Positions 1-9,882 are shown, counted from the stretch's first letter. The stretch is DNA of 64,000 nucleotides from Doryteuthis pealeii (GCA_023376005.1 CM042152.1:90124871-90188870), one strand, 5' to 3'. Notes: generated by a model from the sequence alone, not told the origin. Numbers and translations are program-made.

Positions 1-123
1 TGATTTCTAAGATACACTGTATTATTATTGTATGATCCAGTATGTATAAATACAGTGAATCTTTAAATCACTAAAGAGAGCTCAATGCATAATAAACTTT
101 TTAGATTATATACAGAACAATAT

Positions 124-385
124 TTATCTTAGAAAGGAAGGAAAAACTCAACACCGTAATTCCATAATAAATTTATTTCGACCAAAATAGGGGCCTATAT
201 AAATCTAAGTTGATTTAATATACCTCCCCAAAATTCAGTCTCATCAAATGGAAGATCAGGTTCTTCCATCTGATGAGACTGAATTTTGGGGAGCTAGTTT
301 AAATGAACTTAGATTTATATAGGTCGATTTTGGTCGAAACAAATTTATTATGGAATTACGGTGTTGAGTTTTTCCTTCCTTTCTA

Positions 386-390
<5 letters not shown>
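124..390. mobile_element. Palindromic MITE/foldback element, 267 bp
   Basis: The two halves are near-perfect reverse complements: the left end reads TATCTTAGAAAGG and the right end CCTTTCTAAGATA, and complementarity runs almost to the centre near 257. There is no coding capacity. The right end abuts a TA microsatellite, so the target-site duplication cannot be read with certainty; a TA duplication is possible. The superfamily is unknown. Confidence 0.75.

Positions 391-421
<31 letters not shown>
387..421. repeat. (TA)n microsatellite
   Basis: Uninterrupted TA dinucleotide run directly after the right end of the palindromic MITE. Confidence 0.95.
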
Positions 422-429
<8 letters not shown>

Positions 430-454
430 TTTGGAGGCAATTTACAGTGCAATG

Positions 455-714
455 TAAGTAAGTAAGTAAAGTCGACGGGGCGGCCTAAAGTCGGTATCAG
501 CCAGACAGCGAGGGAGTATATCCCCTTTTCCCTAGCGCTAGACCAAGGAGATTGTTTTAGCATCTGAGGTGGAGTGCCATACTTACCATCAGCTCCTTAC
601 TTTACCGCACATATCCCTGTGCTACTCATACGCTGAGTTGGCGGGGACCGGTATCGAACTAGGAACCTTGTGGTTTCTAGCCGAACGCTCTACCGACTGA
701 GCTAACCCGGTGTT
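455..714 (-). mobile_element. SINE family A copy
   Basis: Nearly full-length copy in reverse orientation. On the minus strand it begins with the tRNA-like head (GTTAGCTCAGTCGGTAGAGC near 712-690), and the tail ends in the GCCGCCCCG...GACTTTACTT motif near 455-475. A and B box-like sequences are both present. Confidence 0.8.
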
Positions 715-833
715 AAATGATGTTTATTTACCTAAATATTTTCAACAAAATTTGTCATCATCAGAGGCAGAAGCATCCATGTTTTTTAAGCACTCATCCC
801 TCGATGCCGGCGTAATCTATTGTTGTTATTAAG

Positions 834-835
<2 letters not shown>

Positions 836-864
<29 letters not shown>
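836..864. repeat. (TA)n microsatellite
   Basis: TA dinucleotide run of about 28 bp. Confidence 0.95.
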
Positions 865-869
<5 letters not shown>

Positions 870-899
870 TTTGTGTTTTAATAACCTTTTTGTTTGGCC

Positions 900-1573
900 A
901 TGATTAATGTAGAATTTTAAAGAATCCTATTAAAACTTCAGAAGATTTATGAATAAAACTTGAAAACCCCCCAAAAAAAACAACAAAAAAACCCAGAAAA
1001 ACAACCATGGAATTGATGTATTGATGATAGCAGTGCAATACAAGTAATAATAAGAAACACTGACGGCTCCTTGTGACTCACTAATCAAAACAAAGTGGAA
1101 GTTTTTATTGGCTGCGGTCAGATTCACCATCCTGCTGGTCATTCAATTAACTGATTTATTTCGGTGTCTCATAGGAAATTTATCTAAAGACTTTCTCCAG
1201 CAGTGAAAGATTTCACAGCTTCCATTGACAGCATTTTAATTTCATTCGCACCAATTAACGGTTGATTCAAGAAATAAGAATTTTTTTTCAGAAAGGGAAG
1301 TTGTAAATAGAGAGGAGGAAAAGTACGAGAGATGTCTTCATGTATTTTCTTGAACCAGTTACAAACATACCCCTACCCCCACCCCCGTCCGGTCCGGAGT
1401 TATCAAAAATTCTAAACTGAAGCCATTACACCTGCCAAGTTTATATCTGACAGGTAGATGCATTAATCTTACATAACGTGCTTGTTTGTCATAATTTATA
1501 AATAAATGCATTATCAATCAAAAACTAAATTCAGCTTAGCATGACACAAGAGCAGAAATGTAGGGTAATCAGT
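900..1573. other. No recognisable gene or repeat family
   Basis: AT-rich sequence with a C/A-rich homopolymer patch near 966-1010 and a CCCCTACCCCCACCCCC patch near 1370. I see no conserved reading frame here. The open frame at 930-1142 has low-complexity hydrophobic content and is not credible. Confidence 0.5.
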
Positions 1574-2222
1574 ATTGAGTCAGTTAGTCTACTGTTGGTT
1601 TGAATAACAGCAGTTAGCTGAGTACATAATTATTGATTATGAAATAAAAAAATATTTATACATAAATGTGGCACACGGCTTAAAGGGAGGGAGTGGGGTA
1701 AGAGACTGGTCTTCACTATCTTATCTTTTAACTTAACTATTCCCATTCGTGACCCGATTCATTCAACAATTTTCCATTCACCATAAAACTCATTCACACG
1801 AAAGTCACCAAAACATTCCATTCACTCTATGATAATCCTAGACTTAGCCCATATTTACATATTTTGAGGCAGGGGGAAGATGATACATATGTACAATAGA
1901 AATCAAGAATGATCCATTCATGAATTTGGGTGATTTAGGTGATTCCATTCCTTGAGTTCTGATTGGCTGCTTGATTTGAATGACATTGTGGAGTCTTATA
2001 AATACCCTGTCATTCTGCAGTAGACTTTGTAACTATTTGGGTTTGTATTGTATGTTTGTATTTGTATGGGTTACAACCGTTTGTTGCCTTGTCTTCCCAG
2101 TTCGACGGTAATTGGAACTTTGATTGTTCTTCATAAGGATTTAGACTCCCTACTGTTAGAATGGTCTGCAAGACTAGCTTGTTAACCACTACTCTATGAG
2201 GGATCCTGATTTTCAAAGACTA
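1574..2222 (-). mobile_element. LTR-like repeat E, split copy
   Basis: The minus-oriented repeat E is present in two pieces. Positions 1574-1628 carry its 5' end (GTCAGTTAGTCTACTGTTGG) and 1905-2222 the remainder, including a TATAAATA box at 1997 and the end near TTGTTCTTCA. About 275 bp of unrelated sequence (1629-1904) separates the pieces. Other copies are at 17.0, 40.3, 42.3 and 60.6 kb. Its ends (TGAAG...CTTCA) and TATA box suggest a solo LTR; no internal coding region is seen. Confidence 0.55.
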
Positions 2223-2315
2223 AGGACAAATTCAACAACGAGAAATAAAATCATTATTATAATGAATTACTAAATAGCCTTATGTTCATGTACTAGTGTA
2301 CCTATCAACCTGTCT

Positions 2316-2316
2316 T

Positions 2317-2357
<41 letters not shown>

Positions 2358-2421
2358 TATCTATATATATATATATGTGTGTGTGTGTGTATGAGTGTGT
2401 GTGTGTGTATATGAATAGTAA
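2316..2421. repeat. Compound (TA)n(TG)n microsatellite
   Basis: Alternating TA and TG blocks, purine-pyrimidine throughout. The short frames that read through it encode only Y/I/H/T-rich low-complexity peptides. Confidence 0.95.
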
Positions 2422-2529
2422 CAGATTGAGTAAATCTGAAAGAATGTGATGGAAAATGTGGATAAAACACAAAACAACTTTGTTCAAATGATATTTCACC
2501 TTTTTTTAAGAGGGGTTTGATTTACAATG

Positions 2530-2850
2530 GACATATATAAATATATATATACATACATATATATACATATGGATATATACATATATATATAAATATATGT
2601 AAATATATATCTAAACACACATGTATATGTATACATTTGTAATACACATGTATATGTATACATATATATATATATATGTGTATACATATGTATATGTATA
2701 CATATGAATATGTGGTGTTGGTAGGTTTCAAACACATATACATATATATATACATATATGTACATACACACACATATAGGCATATATATATACTTACATC
2801 TCTCTCTATATATATGTATTTTTTGCATATATATCTGCATATATGGTCCT
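2530..2850. repeat. ATAC/TATA-rich simple-sequence tract
   Basis: Degenerate repeats of ATATACATATG-type words, including a duplicated ACACATGTATATGTATACAT block at 2616-2665. The 114- and 149-codon frames crossing it on the minus strand are artefacts of stop-free low complexity. Confidence 0.9.
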
Positions 2851-2854
2851 TAAC

Positions 2855-3400
2855 TTTGTAATCAATGTCTGCCAATGTTAAAAAAAAAATCAGATATTTA
2901 TGCTGGAATAAGAAATGATAATGGCAGACACTGGACACAAAGTCAACATCCATTTTAGTATACGTGTACACTGCAAATCAAACCCCCACTTAAAACTGAA
3001 AAAAAAAATATGGTCTACTGGGAAAAGACTCATATATTGGCTTATTCTGAATCTCAGCTGTTACATTAAATAATAAGTCAAAGTAATTTAAAAAAAATAA
3101 AAATCGATAATAAAAAAAGGTAAGAGACAGTTTAAAAACTACAATAGCAACTGTCTTACTTTACACATTCTATGAGAATGCTGTATGTATCAGTCTGTCC
3201 AAAATTCATGAAGTTGGTAGGGGCACTAGGGTAGGTCAATTTTTCACTTTTTTAAAATATCAAATTTTCCATCTATGCAAAAGTTGTGTGTTAGTATATT
3301 GAATACTGATACAAAAAATGAGATCTTTTACTTGCACCATTGTTTGAGGAAATAGCATCAATCATCATCTACTAAAATGCACTAAAAAATAATAATAATA
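2855..3400. other. AT-rich stretch without genes
   Basis: No coding sequence is recognised. The part at about 3220-3360 (TAGGGTAGGT ... TTTGAGGAAATAG) resembles 31390-31515, so it is probably an old copy of an unnamed dispersed repeat. Confidence 0.4.
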
Positions 3401-3401
3401 T

Positions 3402-3627
3402 CTGCCAAACAGCAAGGGAATCTATCCCCTTTTTGCTAGTGCTAGATAAGAGAGATTGTTTTTGCTGTGGTGGAGTGCCTCACTTAATGTCAGCTCCCTA
3501 CTTTACCGAACAGATCAGATTACTCAATCTGTACTATTCATGTGGTGAGTTGGCGGGGACTGGTATCGAACCTGGAATCATGCAATTCCTAGATGGGTGC
3601 TCTACCAACTGAGCTAAACCAACCCCT
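3402..3627 (-). mobile_element. SINE family A copy, 3' truncated
   Basis: Reverse-oriented copy. The tRNA-like head lies at the right end (3600-3626), the body is recognisable back to 3402, and the final GACTTTAGGCCGCCCC tail is missing. It is more diverged than the 5.6 kb copy. Confidence 0.75.
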
Positions 3628-3639
3628 TGTCTTATATAG

Positions 3640-4100
3640 AAAGGTTTAAATAAGCCAAAGAGACAAAAATATGTAAATTATGGTATCATCATGATTATCG
3701 TTTTTATCATTTTTAAAATATTTGTTTGTAGTCAATAATATTTATTACTGTTGTATTTCAAAGAAGAGATTGATGTGTCACCATTTGTGGGTGAAGTAGA
3801 ATCAATCATGAATAATATTGATTATAATAATAATAATTATAAACAGTCTTAATAATAATAGTTTAGACAAATATAAATAGAAAATGAGCAAAAGTATTTG
3901 GTTTACCAATAATAACTCTTTCAGACAACTGATTAACACTTTTCAAGATGATGACATCAAATAATTGTTAGAAAATTGAAAGAAAAAAATTATAAAAACA
4001 TGAAGGATTCTACTATTTAAAAAAAATATTCTTTCAAAAATCTAAAAAAAAATTTTTTTACATAAAAAATTAAAAAAAAAATTAAATAGATCACTAATTA
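3640..4100. other. AT-rich stretch without genes
   Basis: Poly-A and AAT-rich sequence. I recognise no repeat family or conserved reading frame. Confidence 0.4.
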
Positions 4101-4290
4101 GGACTGAGCTTATTCTAGTAGTGACCACTCCAGGTGGAGTTTAACAGGTTTGAATTCAGAGGTTTCCTTCTCCTAGACTGGTTACCTAACGAAGGTTAAA
4201 CAGCCCATTCTGCCTGACTATTTACCCATAGCTGAGGGAGAGACGTTGGATTCATACCTTTTCCAAGGATATTAGCGCTTGCAGCAATCC
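4100..4290 (-). mobile_element. SINE family B fragment
   Basis: Contains the family B body in reverse: GTTTAACAGGTTTGAATTCA at about 4140, CTCCTAGACTGGTTACCTA at 4170, and the TTTACCCATAGCTG...GGATTCATACC block ending near 4280. The tRNA-like head is absent. Confidence 0.75.
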
Positions 4291-4419
4291 TTGTTTTCAG
4301 AAAATTTAGCCTACAAAGTTTTTGCCTAACAAAATGTAAAGATATCCATTTGATGTGTCAATGTGCAATAAGATGCTCTCATTCCTTTAAAATTCAACTG
4401 TATGAGTATACTTTATATG

Positions 4420-4565
4420 TATTTACGTAATCCTTCCATATGAGTAGGATGTGACACAAGGTCTATTCTTAAGTAGAGTTTAACAGGTTTGAATTAAGAG
4501 CTTTCCTTCTGCTAGACAGTTTGTCAGACCAAGATTAAAGGGCCCTGTCGGATCCACTATTCACT
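4420..4565 (-). mobile_element. SINE family B fragment (tail side)
   Basis: Second reverse family B piece, starting at the 3' tail (ATGAGTAGGATGTGACACAAGG at 4440) and losing similarity after the AGATTAAAGGGCC block near 4545. Confidence 0.65.
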
Positions 4566-4741
4566 ACCATGAATGCCTTTATGGCTATACTTTAAAGAGT
4601 GTGACAACTAACAAGAAAAATTCAACTGAAAAGTTTGATTCCAACCAGTTAACAGATTTGAACAACTGAGACATGTGCTCTGCATCAGCCATTTCTCAAG
4701 CAAACTTAAATAAAACAAGATGTGAATGTGAAAATGCGAAT

Positions 4742-5008
4742 GTATTTTTTATTTATTTTCTTTCTTTTATTTTTCTTTCTTTTCTTTTTCTTTCTTTTTT
4801 TCTTTCTTTTTCCCTTTCTTTTTTATTCTTGTTTTCATTTTCATTTTTTTTCTTTTATTTTTCTTTCTTTTAATTTTTCTTTCTTTTTCCCTTTCTTTCT
4901 TTCATTTTTCTTTCTTTTATTTTTCTTTCTTTTCTTTTTCTTTCTTTCTTTTTCCCTTTCTTTTTTATTCTTGTTTTCTTTTTAATTTTTTTTCTTTTCT
5001 TTTTTCTT
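4742..5008. repeat. (TTTC)n/(TTTTTC)n polypyrimidine tract
   Basis: About 265 bp of nearly pure pyrimidine on the plus strand. The F/L/S-only peptides predicted here are not genes. Mirror-repeat polypyrimidine tracts of this kind can in principle form H-DNA. Confidence 0.95.
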
Positions 5009-5039
5009 TTGAATTTATAATTAAAATGGTGATTATTTC

Positions 5040-5200
5040 TCTGAATTTTTGAGATGAGGCTTGATGATTAATATTATTTGTATTCTTCGGACTATTGTCC
5101 TTATCTTCATTGTTATCTATACAACGTTTTGGCTGATGTGCCCTCCGGCCTTCTTCAGGTATTTCTTGTCAGACTCGGGAACCTTCTTTTCAGATTTGAA
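5040..5200 (-). mobile_element. Foldback repeat G arm
   Basis: Minus-oriented arm of family G. It carries the GATGAGGCTTGAT motif near 5052, GGACTATTGTCC near 5089, and the CAACGTTTTGGCTGATGTGC...CTTCTTCAGG block at 5122-5158. Read on the minus strand this last block gives CTGAAGA, a short hairpin, then a degraded GAAA, followed by CGTTGT. Penelope-like elements often carry hammerhead-like motifs of this kind; assignment to that class is inference. Confidence 0.6.
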
Positions 5201-5257
5201 CAACTAAAATGTGCTGCCATTTCTGCAAACTTAAATAAAACTTTGTTTATATAACTG

Positions 5258-5555
5258 AAAACAAAGGCAATGTTGGTGTAATGGTTATTGCTGTAAGAAA
5301 TGGACGTCGAACAGAGTTTAAATCCTAGATGAGACTGGTTGCTTTTCATATAGCGCAAATACCATTGGAAATGGTATGCATCAAACTATTCTCCCTCCAG
5401 CTATGGGTAAATAGAAGGCAGTCTAGCTCTTTAACCTTGGTATGGCAGCTGGTTTAGGAGAAAAAATCTCTGAATTCTAACTTGTTAAACACCACTTAAA
5501 ACTTGACCTTGTGTGACATCCTACTCATGTGGATGGGTTAGGTAAGTATATACAT
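5258..5555 (+). mobile_element. SINE family B copy
   Basis: Almost full-length, diverged plus-strand copy. The head (GTTGGTGTAATGGTTATTGC) corresponds to the tRNA A box, TTTAAATCCTAGATGAG to the degraded B box, and the tail ends near GGTTAGGTAAGTATATA. The minus-strand frame across it is not a gene. Confidence 0.75.
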
Positions 5556-5618
5556 AGACTAAAAACAACATCATATATGCTAATTACCAACTTTTATAAA
5601 CAGTTATAGACCAGATGT

Positions 5619-5877
5619 CTAAAGGGCCAGGTTACCACAGTCGGTAGAGCATTGGGCTAGAAACCACAAGGTACCTAGTTCGATACTGGCCCTCACCAAC
5701 TCAGCATATGAGTAGCACAGGGATCTGTGCGGTAAAGTGAGGAGCTGATGGTAGGTGTGGCACTCCACCTCAGATGCTAAAATAATCTCCTTGGTCTAGC
5801 GCTATTGAAAAGGGGATAGACTCCCTCGATGTCTGGCTGATACCGACATTAGGCCGCCCCGACGACTTTACTTTTAC
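5619..5877 (+). mobile_element. SINE family A, complete copy with target-site duplication
   Basis: Reference copy for family A. A tRNA-related head of about 70 bp carries an A box-like segment and a B box-like GTTCGATACTGG. A conserved body (GTATGAGTAGCACAGGGATC ... GGCACTCCACCTCAGATGC) follows, then the tail GCCGCCCCGACGACTTTACTT. It is flanked by 15-bp direct repeats, TTATAGACCAGATGT at 5604-5618 and TTATAGACTAGATGT at 5878-5892. That is the expected signature of LINE-mediated retroposition. Internal pol III promoter boxes would drive its transcription. Confidence 0.9.
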
Positions 5878-6394
5878 TTATAGACTAGATGTTAAAGTTC
5901 ATTTCAGAGAGTTCATTTAGTTTTGGTTAAATATGTCCTTCAAGCAGCATCCAAATATTCAATATGATGCATTTTTGACATTGCAGCGTTGCAACATTTT
6001 TGACGCAGTAGTTGACAAAATTGAACGTTAAGAAGAGGACCACAAAGCGTTGAGAAAAATCACACTTTTTGTTTATTTTTTTCACAAGTGATTCATTGAA
6101 CGAGATAGCTTCACTGGTCAATGAAGCTGGTCATCTGGGAGTGAAGATGTTGTGACTCCCCTCTCACCCCAAGTGGAAGTAACATCTGTCTAATCTCTTT
6201 GGTCCAGTCTTCCTGGTTTTGAGTCTTTTCCCAGCAGACCATTTTGGACAAAAACAGAAATAGGTCAATATATCCTAAATCACACATGCATGACAAAAAT
6301 ATGTATGCATTTGAAAAAAAACAAAAAAAAAATCTTATCTGAAAATAAACTCCTCCTCTTTGTTGTTTTGATCATTACTTTTCAGCTGGTGGTT

Positions 6395-6545
6395 TTTCAA
6401 GCTTTCCTAATAATATCTGAATTTCATGGATCAATAATCAATGATCTTCATACAATGACTGCTATTTACACAGTAGCATTGCAACCAACAAAGCCTTCAT
6501 CAGATGATGACTCTGGGTTCAGGCATGGTTTTGGGACCAAAGCAT
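6395..6545 (-). repeat. Possible Penelope-like/hammerhead-bearing repeat fragment
   Basis: On the minus strand 6476-6505 reads CTGATGAAGGC, a loop, then GGTTGCAATG. This resembles the CTGATGA-stem-GAAA arrangement of hammerhead-type repeats, but with GAAA decayed to GCAA. It is a single copy here and its class is inferred. The 110-codon plus-strand frame at 6290-6622 overlaps it and has no recognisable domain. Confidence 0.35.
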
Positions 6546-6654
6546 CATTACTACTAACCCAGAGCGCCCCAGCTGTATCTCACAATACCACCAAACTTTG
6601 TTGGTTTGATGTCCCATTTTAGGATTGCCATATCCACACATAGATATGAATATT

Positions 6655-6760
6655 AGTAGGTAGAAATGTATATATAAACACAGACATGCACACAGAGATA
6701 GATATGAACATAATTAGATAGAAAGGATATATATACATATATATATATGAACAGAAGTTG
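6655..6760. repeat. Short ATAGATATGAACATA/TATA simple-sequence tract
   Basis: Imperfect repeats of AGATATGAACATA-like words and a TATA run at 6727-6750. Confidence 0.7.
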
Positions 6761-6794
6761 AAAATATGAGTTTAAAAAAAAAAATGTTTATAAA

Positions 6795-6935
6795 GAAAAT
6801 GGTGGTTTAATGGTCATTGTTGAGGAATATAGAATTGGCAAGCTAAGTTCAAAAATTAGTGTGTTGTTTACATTTCCCTTCATGCTAATTTCCTTGGAAA
6901 AATCATTTCACTTTTCTCCCAGCTATGGGTAAAAA
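6795..6935 (+). mobile_element. SINE family B fragment, diverged
   Basis: GGTGGTTTAATGGTCATTG matches the family B head, and CTCCCAGCTATGGGTAAA at 6916 matches its body. The copy is interrupted by family C immediately after, and more B-like sequence (CTAGTCTAGGAGAAG) resumes at about 7300. Confidence 0.55.
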
Positions 6936-6937
6936 GT

Positions 6938-7258
6938 TTGGTTTGTTTTGTTTTACAGCATATCAACCTCAGTGGGTCATTTAATGCCGATAAAGTTTTG
7001 AAATAAATCAATTCTTAATGGATAATACAATTTTTTATATATTTTTCTATTTAACCCATAGATGGGACCCTAGGTACTACCCGGAGAGTGGACCAGGGAG
7101 CAATAGTGATGAAGGGGTGCTCCACATTCCCCAAACCTCCAGAACTGGAACCTCACCATCAGATAGAGTTTAACGTCATTCCCAGGACATGTAGACCCGC
7201 AGCCACCACCTTCTAGCACCCATATGATAAAAAGGGGTTGGGGCTTGCCATAAGGGTG
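6938..7258 (+). mobile_element. Repeat C, 3'-truncated copy
   Basis: Plus-oriented copy running from TTTTACAGCATATCAACC through the landmark blocks GGGAGCAATAGTGATGAAGGGG and CCTCCAGAACTGGAACCTCA to the GGGGCTTGCCATAAGGG block. It lies inside a family B SINE remnant (6795-6935 and about 7259-7340), so its insertion is younger than that SINE. Confidence 0.75.
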
Positions 7259-7404
7259 GGTAAAAAGTAAAGTTAACTGGACTCTCTAGCTTTGAACATA
7301 CAACTAGTCTAGGAGAAGTAAAAAAAAAAACAATTTCAAAACCCCTGCCAACATGTCATGTCCGGGTTGATTTTTCTGATTATAACTGAACTTATAAATG
7401 AACT

Positions 7405-7622
7405 TGGCTCTGTATCAGCCAGACAGCAAACAGGTCTATCCCTTTTCACTCGTGTTAGACCAAGGAGCTTATTTTATCATCTGAGGTGGAGCACTACACC
7501 TACCATCATCTTCTCACTTTACCACACAGATCCCTGTGTAACTCATACACTGAGTTGGCGGGGCCAGTATCGAACCCTGAACCTTGTGATTCCTAGGTGG
7601 ATGCTCTATCGACTGAGTTGGT
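7405..7622 (-). mobile_element. SINE family A copy
   Basis: Reverse copy whose tRNA-like head ends at 7622 (CTATCGACTGAGTTGG). The adjoining sequence TTCCTCGTAATCC is the same as that next to the 22.55 kb SINE, in mirror orientation. The SINE and its neighbour have therefore been duplicated together. Confidence 0.8.
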
Positions 7623-8415
7623 TCCTCGTAATCCAAAATGAATTCAAGAGTAAATATAATGTCACCAGTGGATTCCTTGTAAAATTCTACCCAAGGAAAT
7701 TTTGTTTGATCTTAGTAGAGGTCTTTGTTTTCAATTGCATTCCTCAATAGATGTGCATATTATGAAAATGTAACAATAGAAATTAGTGCATTTCTCTGAA
7801 TGTTTGAGATGAGGCTTAAATACTGGTTTACAAAGAAATTGAGGCAAGCACAAAAATAGCTGTTTTAACCTAATTTGGGGGTGCTAAATTCAGATTTGAA
7901 ATCCGTTTTTACTCATCACCTCTAGTTTTTAGATATGCATACTGTACATAAAGGCGTATATGCATTCAGGGTTAATTTCTAATATTGTGTGACTTATGTC
8001 TTCTTTTTTACTTCTGTCTGCAATACTATGAATTGTGTACATTATGTCATCCAAGTACATTTATTCCGTCAATGTTCTTTATCTATCCTATTTTATATGT
8101 ATGTCCTGCTGCAACTGTTGAAATAAGCATGTATATACTCTGTATATACTAAAATGAGACTATTTAAAAGACAGAAAACTAGAGGTGATAGAGTAAAATT
8201 GTTTATAAATTTGAATTCAGCACACCCAAATTAGTAAAAAATATTCCCATTCTTGCCTCAGACAAAAAATATTTTTTTGTAAACCAGTGTAATTATTATT
8301 GGACTATTGTCCTCATCTTCATTGTTATTGTAAAACGTTTCGAATGATGTGCCCTCTGGCCTTCTTCAGGTATTTCTTGTCGGACTCGGGAACCTTTTTG
8401 TCATAATCGGGAGCC
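7623..8415 (-). mobile_element. Foldback repeat G copy, interrupted by a MITE
   Basis: Family G sequence runs from 7623 to 7821 (ending GAGATGAGGCTT) and resumes at 8289 (ATTGGACTATTGTCC ... CTTCTTCAGGTATTTCTTGT). The two parts are split by an inverted-repeat element at 7822-8288. It faces a plus-oriented arm at 8612, so the pair together looks like one foldback element. Confidence 0.65.
7822..8288. mobile_element. Inverted-repeat (MITE-like) element, about 467 bp
   Basis: Terminal sequences ACTGGTTTACAAAG (left) and TTTGTAAACCAGT (right) are inverted. Complementarity extends inward: the TCACCTCTAGTTTT block near 7916 matches AAAACTAGAGGTGA near 8176. It cleanly interrupts repeat G. No transposase is present, and the class is not determined. 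Confidence 0.7.
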
Positions 8416-8611
8416 ATCAGTTTGAACTTAACCCTTTATTCAGTCCACAGGGTTATTCTCTCATTCCTCCAACCATAGCTGGGACACAGGCATTAAGCTG
8501 TGTTAATTATTATTCTGTTACTGCTGCCCCTGACTAAGATTAAAGCTGCAGTCTAGAGATAACAGTCACTTAGAACTGTTTTAACCTAACTTTTTATCCA
8601 CTATGCTATGT

Positions 8612-8710
8612 GTCCAAATACCTGAAGAAGGCCGGAGGGCACATTGGCCGAAACGTTGTAGAAATAACAATGAAGATAAGGAAAATAGTACAAATAATAC
8701 AAATTAGTGC
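8612..8710 (+). mobile_element. Foldback repeat G arm with the best hammerhead-like core
   Basis: CTGAAGA at 8622-8628 is followed by one base, then GGCC (8630-8633), a loop, GGCC (8646-8649) and GAAA (8650-8653). CGTTGT (8654-8659) then pairs with ACAATG (8667-8672). This reproduces two of the three hammerhead helices and both conserved core boxes. I could not find the third helix or a cleavage-site UH. The arm is inverted relative to 7623-8415. Confidence 0.6.
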
Positions 8711-8744
8711 ATGTTAAACACCATTTACAAATAATGCAATAGTA

Positions 8745-8960
8745 CCAATTTTTGTTTGTTTTGTTTTACAGCATATAAACCATGGTGGGGGGGGGATATT
8801 TGTCTCATGCCCCACTTGTATGGGCTGGGCACAAGGCCTCGTTTTAACGTGGGCCCACCCACAAGTCAAAGCTCATGGGTGGGAAAGAACAAAAATTGCA
8901 TCGATCCCCTCGGCATAAACCATGGTGGGTCATGTGGAAGAATCTTACCAAAATGAGGAT
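8745..8960 (+). mobile_element. Repeat D insertion in a repeat C head, with 15-bp duplication
   Basis: Repeat D (8790-8914, truncated) interrupts a short family C head. It is flanked by the direct repeat ATAAACCATGGTGGG at 8775-8789 and 8915-8929, which implies retroposition-type insertion. Landmarks are TTGTATGGGCTGGGCACAAGG and GTGGGCCCACCCACAAG. The 66-codon frame is not a gene. Confidence 0.8.
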
Positions 8961-9485
8961 GAGTGTTGTCATGCAGTAAATTCATCCATCAAATTCATCA
9001 CCCATCCCCCCCACCCCCAGGGTCTTTTCTCTTTTGAAAAATAATTAATCACTAATTTTTCAGCAAATTTACATTTTTTTGTATCCCCAATTCATTAATT
9101 TTAAAGTCATCAAGTTTCCTAGAGCATTCTTTTTCAATTTAAATACTTCCAAAATATGCTTGCACCAACTACATGATTACTATAAGGTTCATTGATCAAA
9201 TTCCTAGTTTCTTCTTTCGCACTTTTAACCACTAGTTTAAACCTCAAGAGTCAAGAGTGTTGAGTACACATTTCATATTGAGGCAGTAGTACAACTTTAA
9301 ACATTTTTTTCATTTTGCTAACATATTAATACAGACAGAATTACAACCCTATTCAATATTAGTATATTACAATCCATAAGAATTAGTATTACATTCATGA
9401 AAACTTTGGAAATTACATTCACAAAAATGTAGTGCAATTATATTCATGAAAATTAGTATATTACATTCGTGACAATTAGTACAAT
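8961..9485. other. AT-rich stretch without genes
   Basis: Contains a CCCATCCCCCCCACCCCC patch at 9003 and, at about 9400-9480, loosely repeated ATTACATTC(A/G)TGA.AATTAGTA words. No gene or named repeat is recognised. Confidence 0.45.
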
Positions 9486-9882
9486 GGTGAAAAAAGTGCT
9501 CAATTTGGAGTTTTAGGTGACTTTTGTGGTCTGATAATCCCCCTGAGAGTGGGCAAAAATGGCCAATTTCGTGTACAAATAAAGTGCCAAACTAATGATT
9601 TTCTGATTGAGTTTGATGAAGAGTATCACATAGTAAAAGATGGTTGAGTTCGCTTGAGAATTGGGGGAGATATGGAACTTCAAAGGTGCCCCCAAAATGC
9701 CATTTTTCAGCCATTATAAGTCTACGTATTTTGATGAAAATGTACGTTATCGATTTTATTTTTTTTCTCATGGATTCTAATGCCCTGAATTTACTGACGG
9801 TGAAAAAAGTGCTCAATTCGGAGTTTTAGGTGATTTTTGAGGTCTGATAATTCCCCTGAGAGTGGGCAAAAATGGCCAATTT
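9486..9882. repeat. 313-bp unit with an 84-bp direct repeat
   Basis: The block GGTGAAAAAAGTGCTCAATT ... GGCAAAAATGGCCAATTT occurs at 9486-9569 and again at 9799-9882. That makes 1.27 copies of a 313-bp unit. Phrases such as GGGGGAGATATGGAACTTC inside it resemble sequence near 50.8 kb (GGTGGAGATATAGGGCCC), so it may belong to a dispersed satellite-like family. Confidence 0.7.

Noticed and set aside
4673..4985. F/L/S-only open frames
   Set aside because: Polypyrimidine TTTC tract.
5619..5700. tRNA gene from the SINE A head (also at 28.5 and 57.4 kb)
   Set aside because: A and B boxes are present, but the acceptor stem and anticodon arm do not close, and every copy continues into the same SINE body.
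6290..6622. 110-codon plus-strand frame as a small membrane protein
   Set aside because: It starts in an A-rich tract, overlaps a repeat-like segment on the other strand and has no recognised domain.
8612..8710. Calling an active hammerhead ribozyme
   Set aside because: The core is recognisable, but helix I and a cleavage-site UH could not be found in this copy, so it stays a hypothesis.
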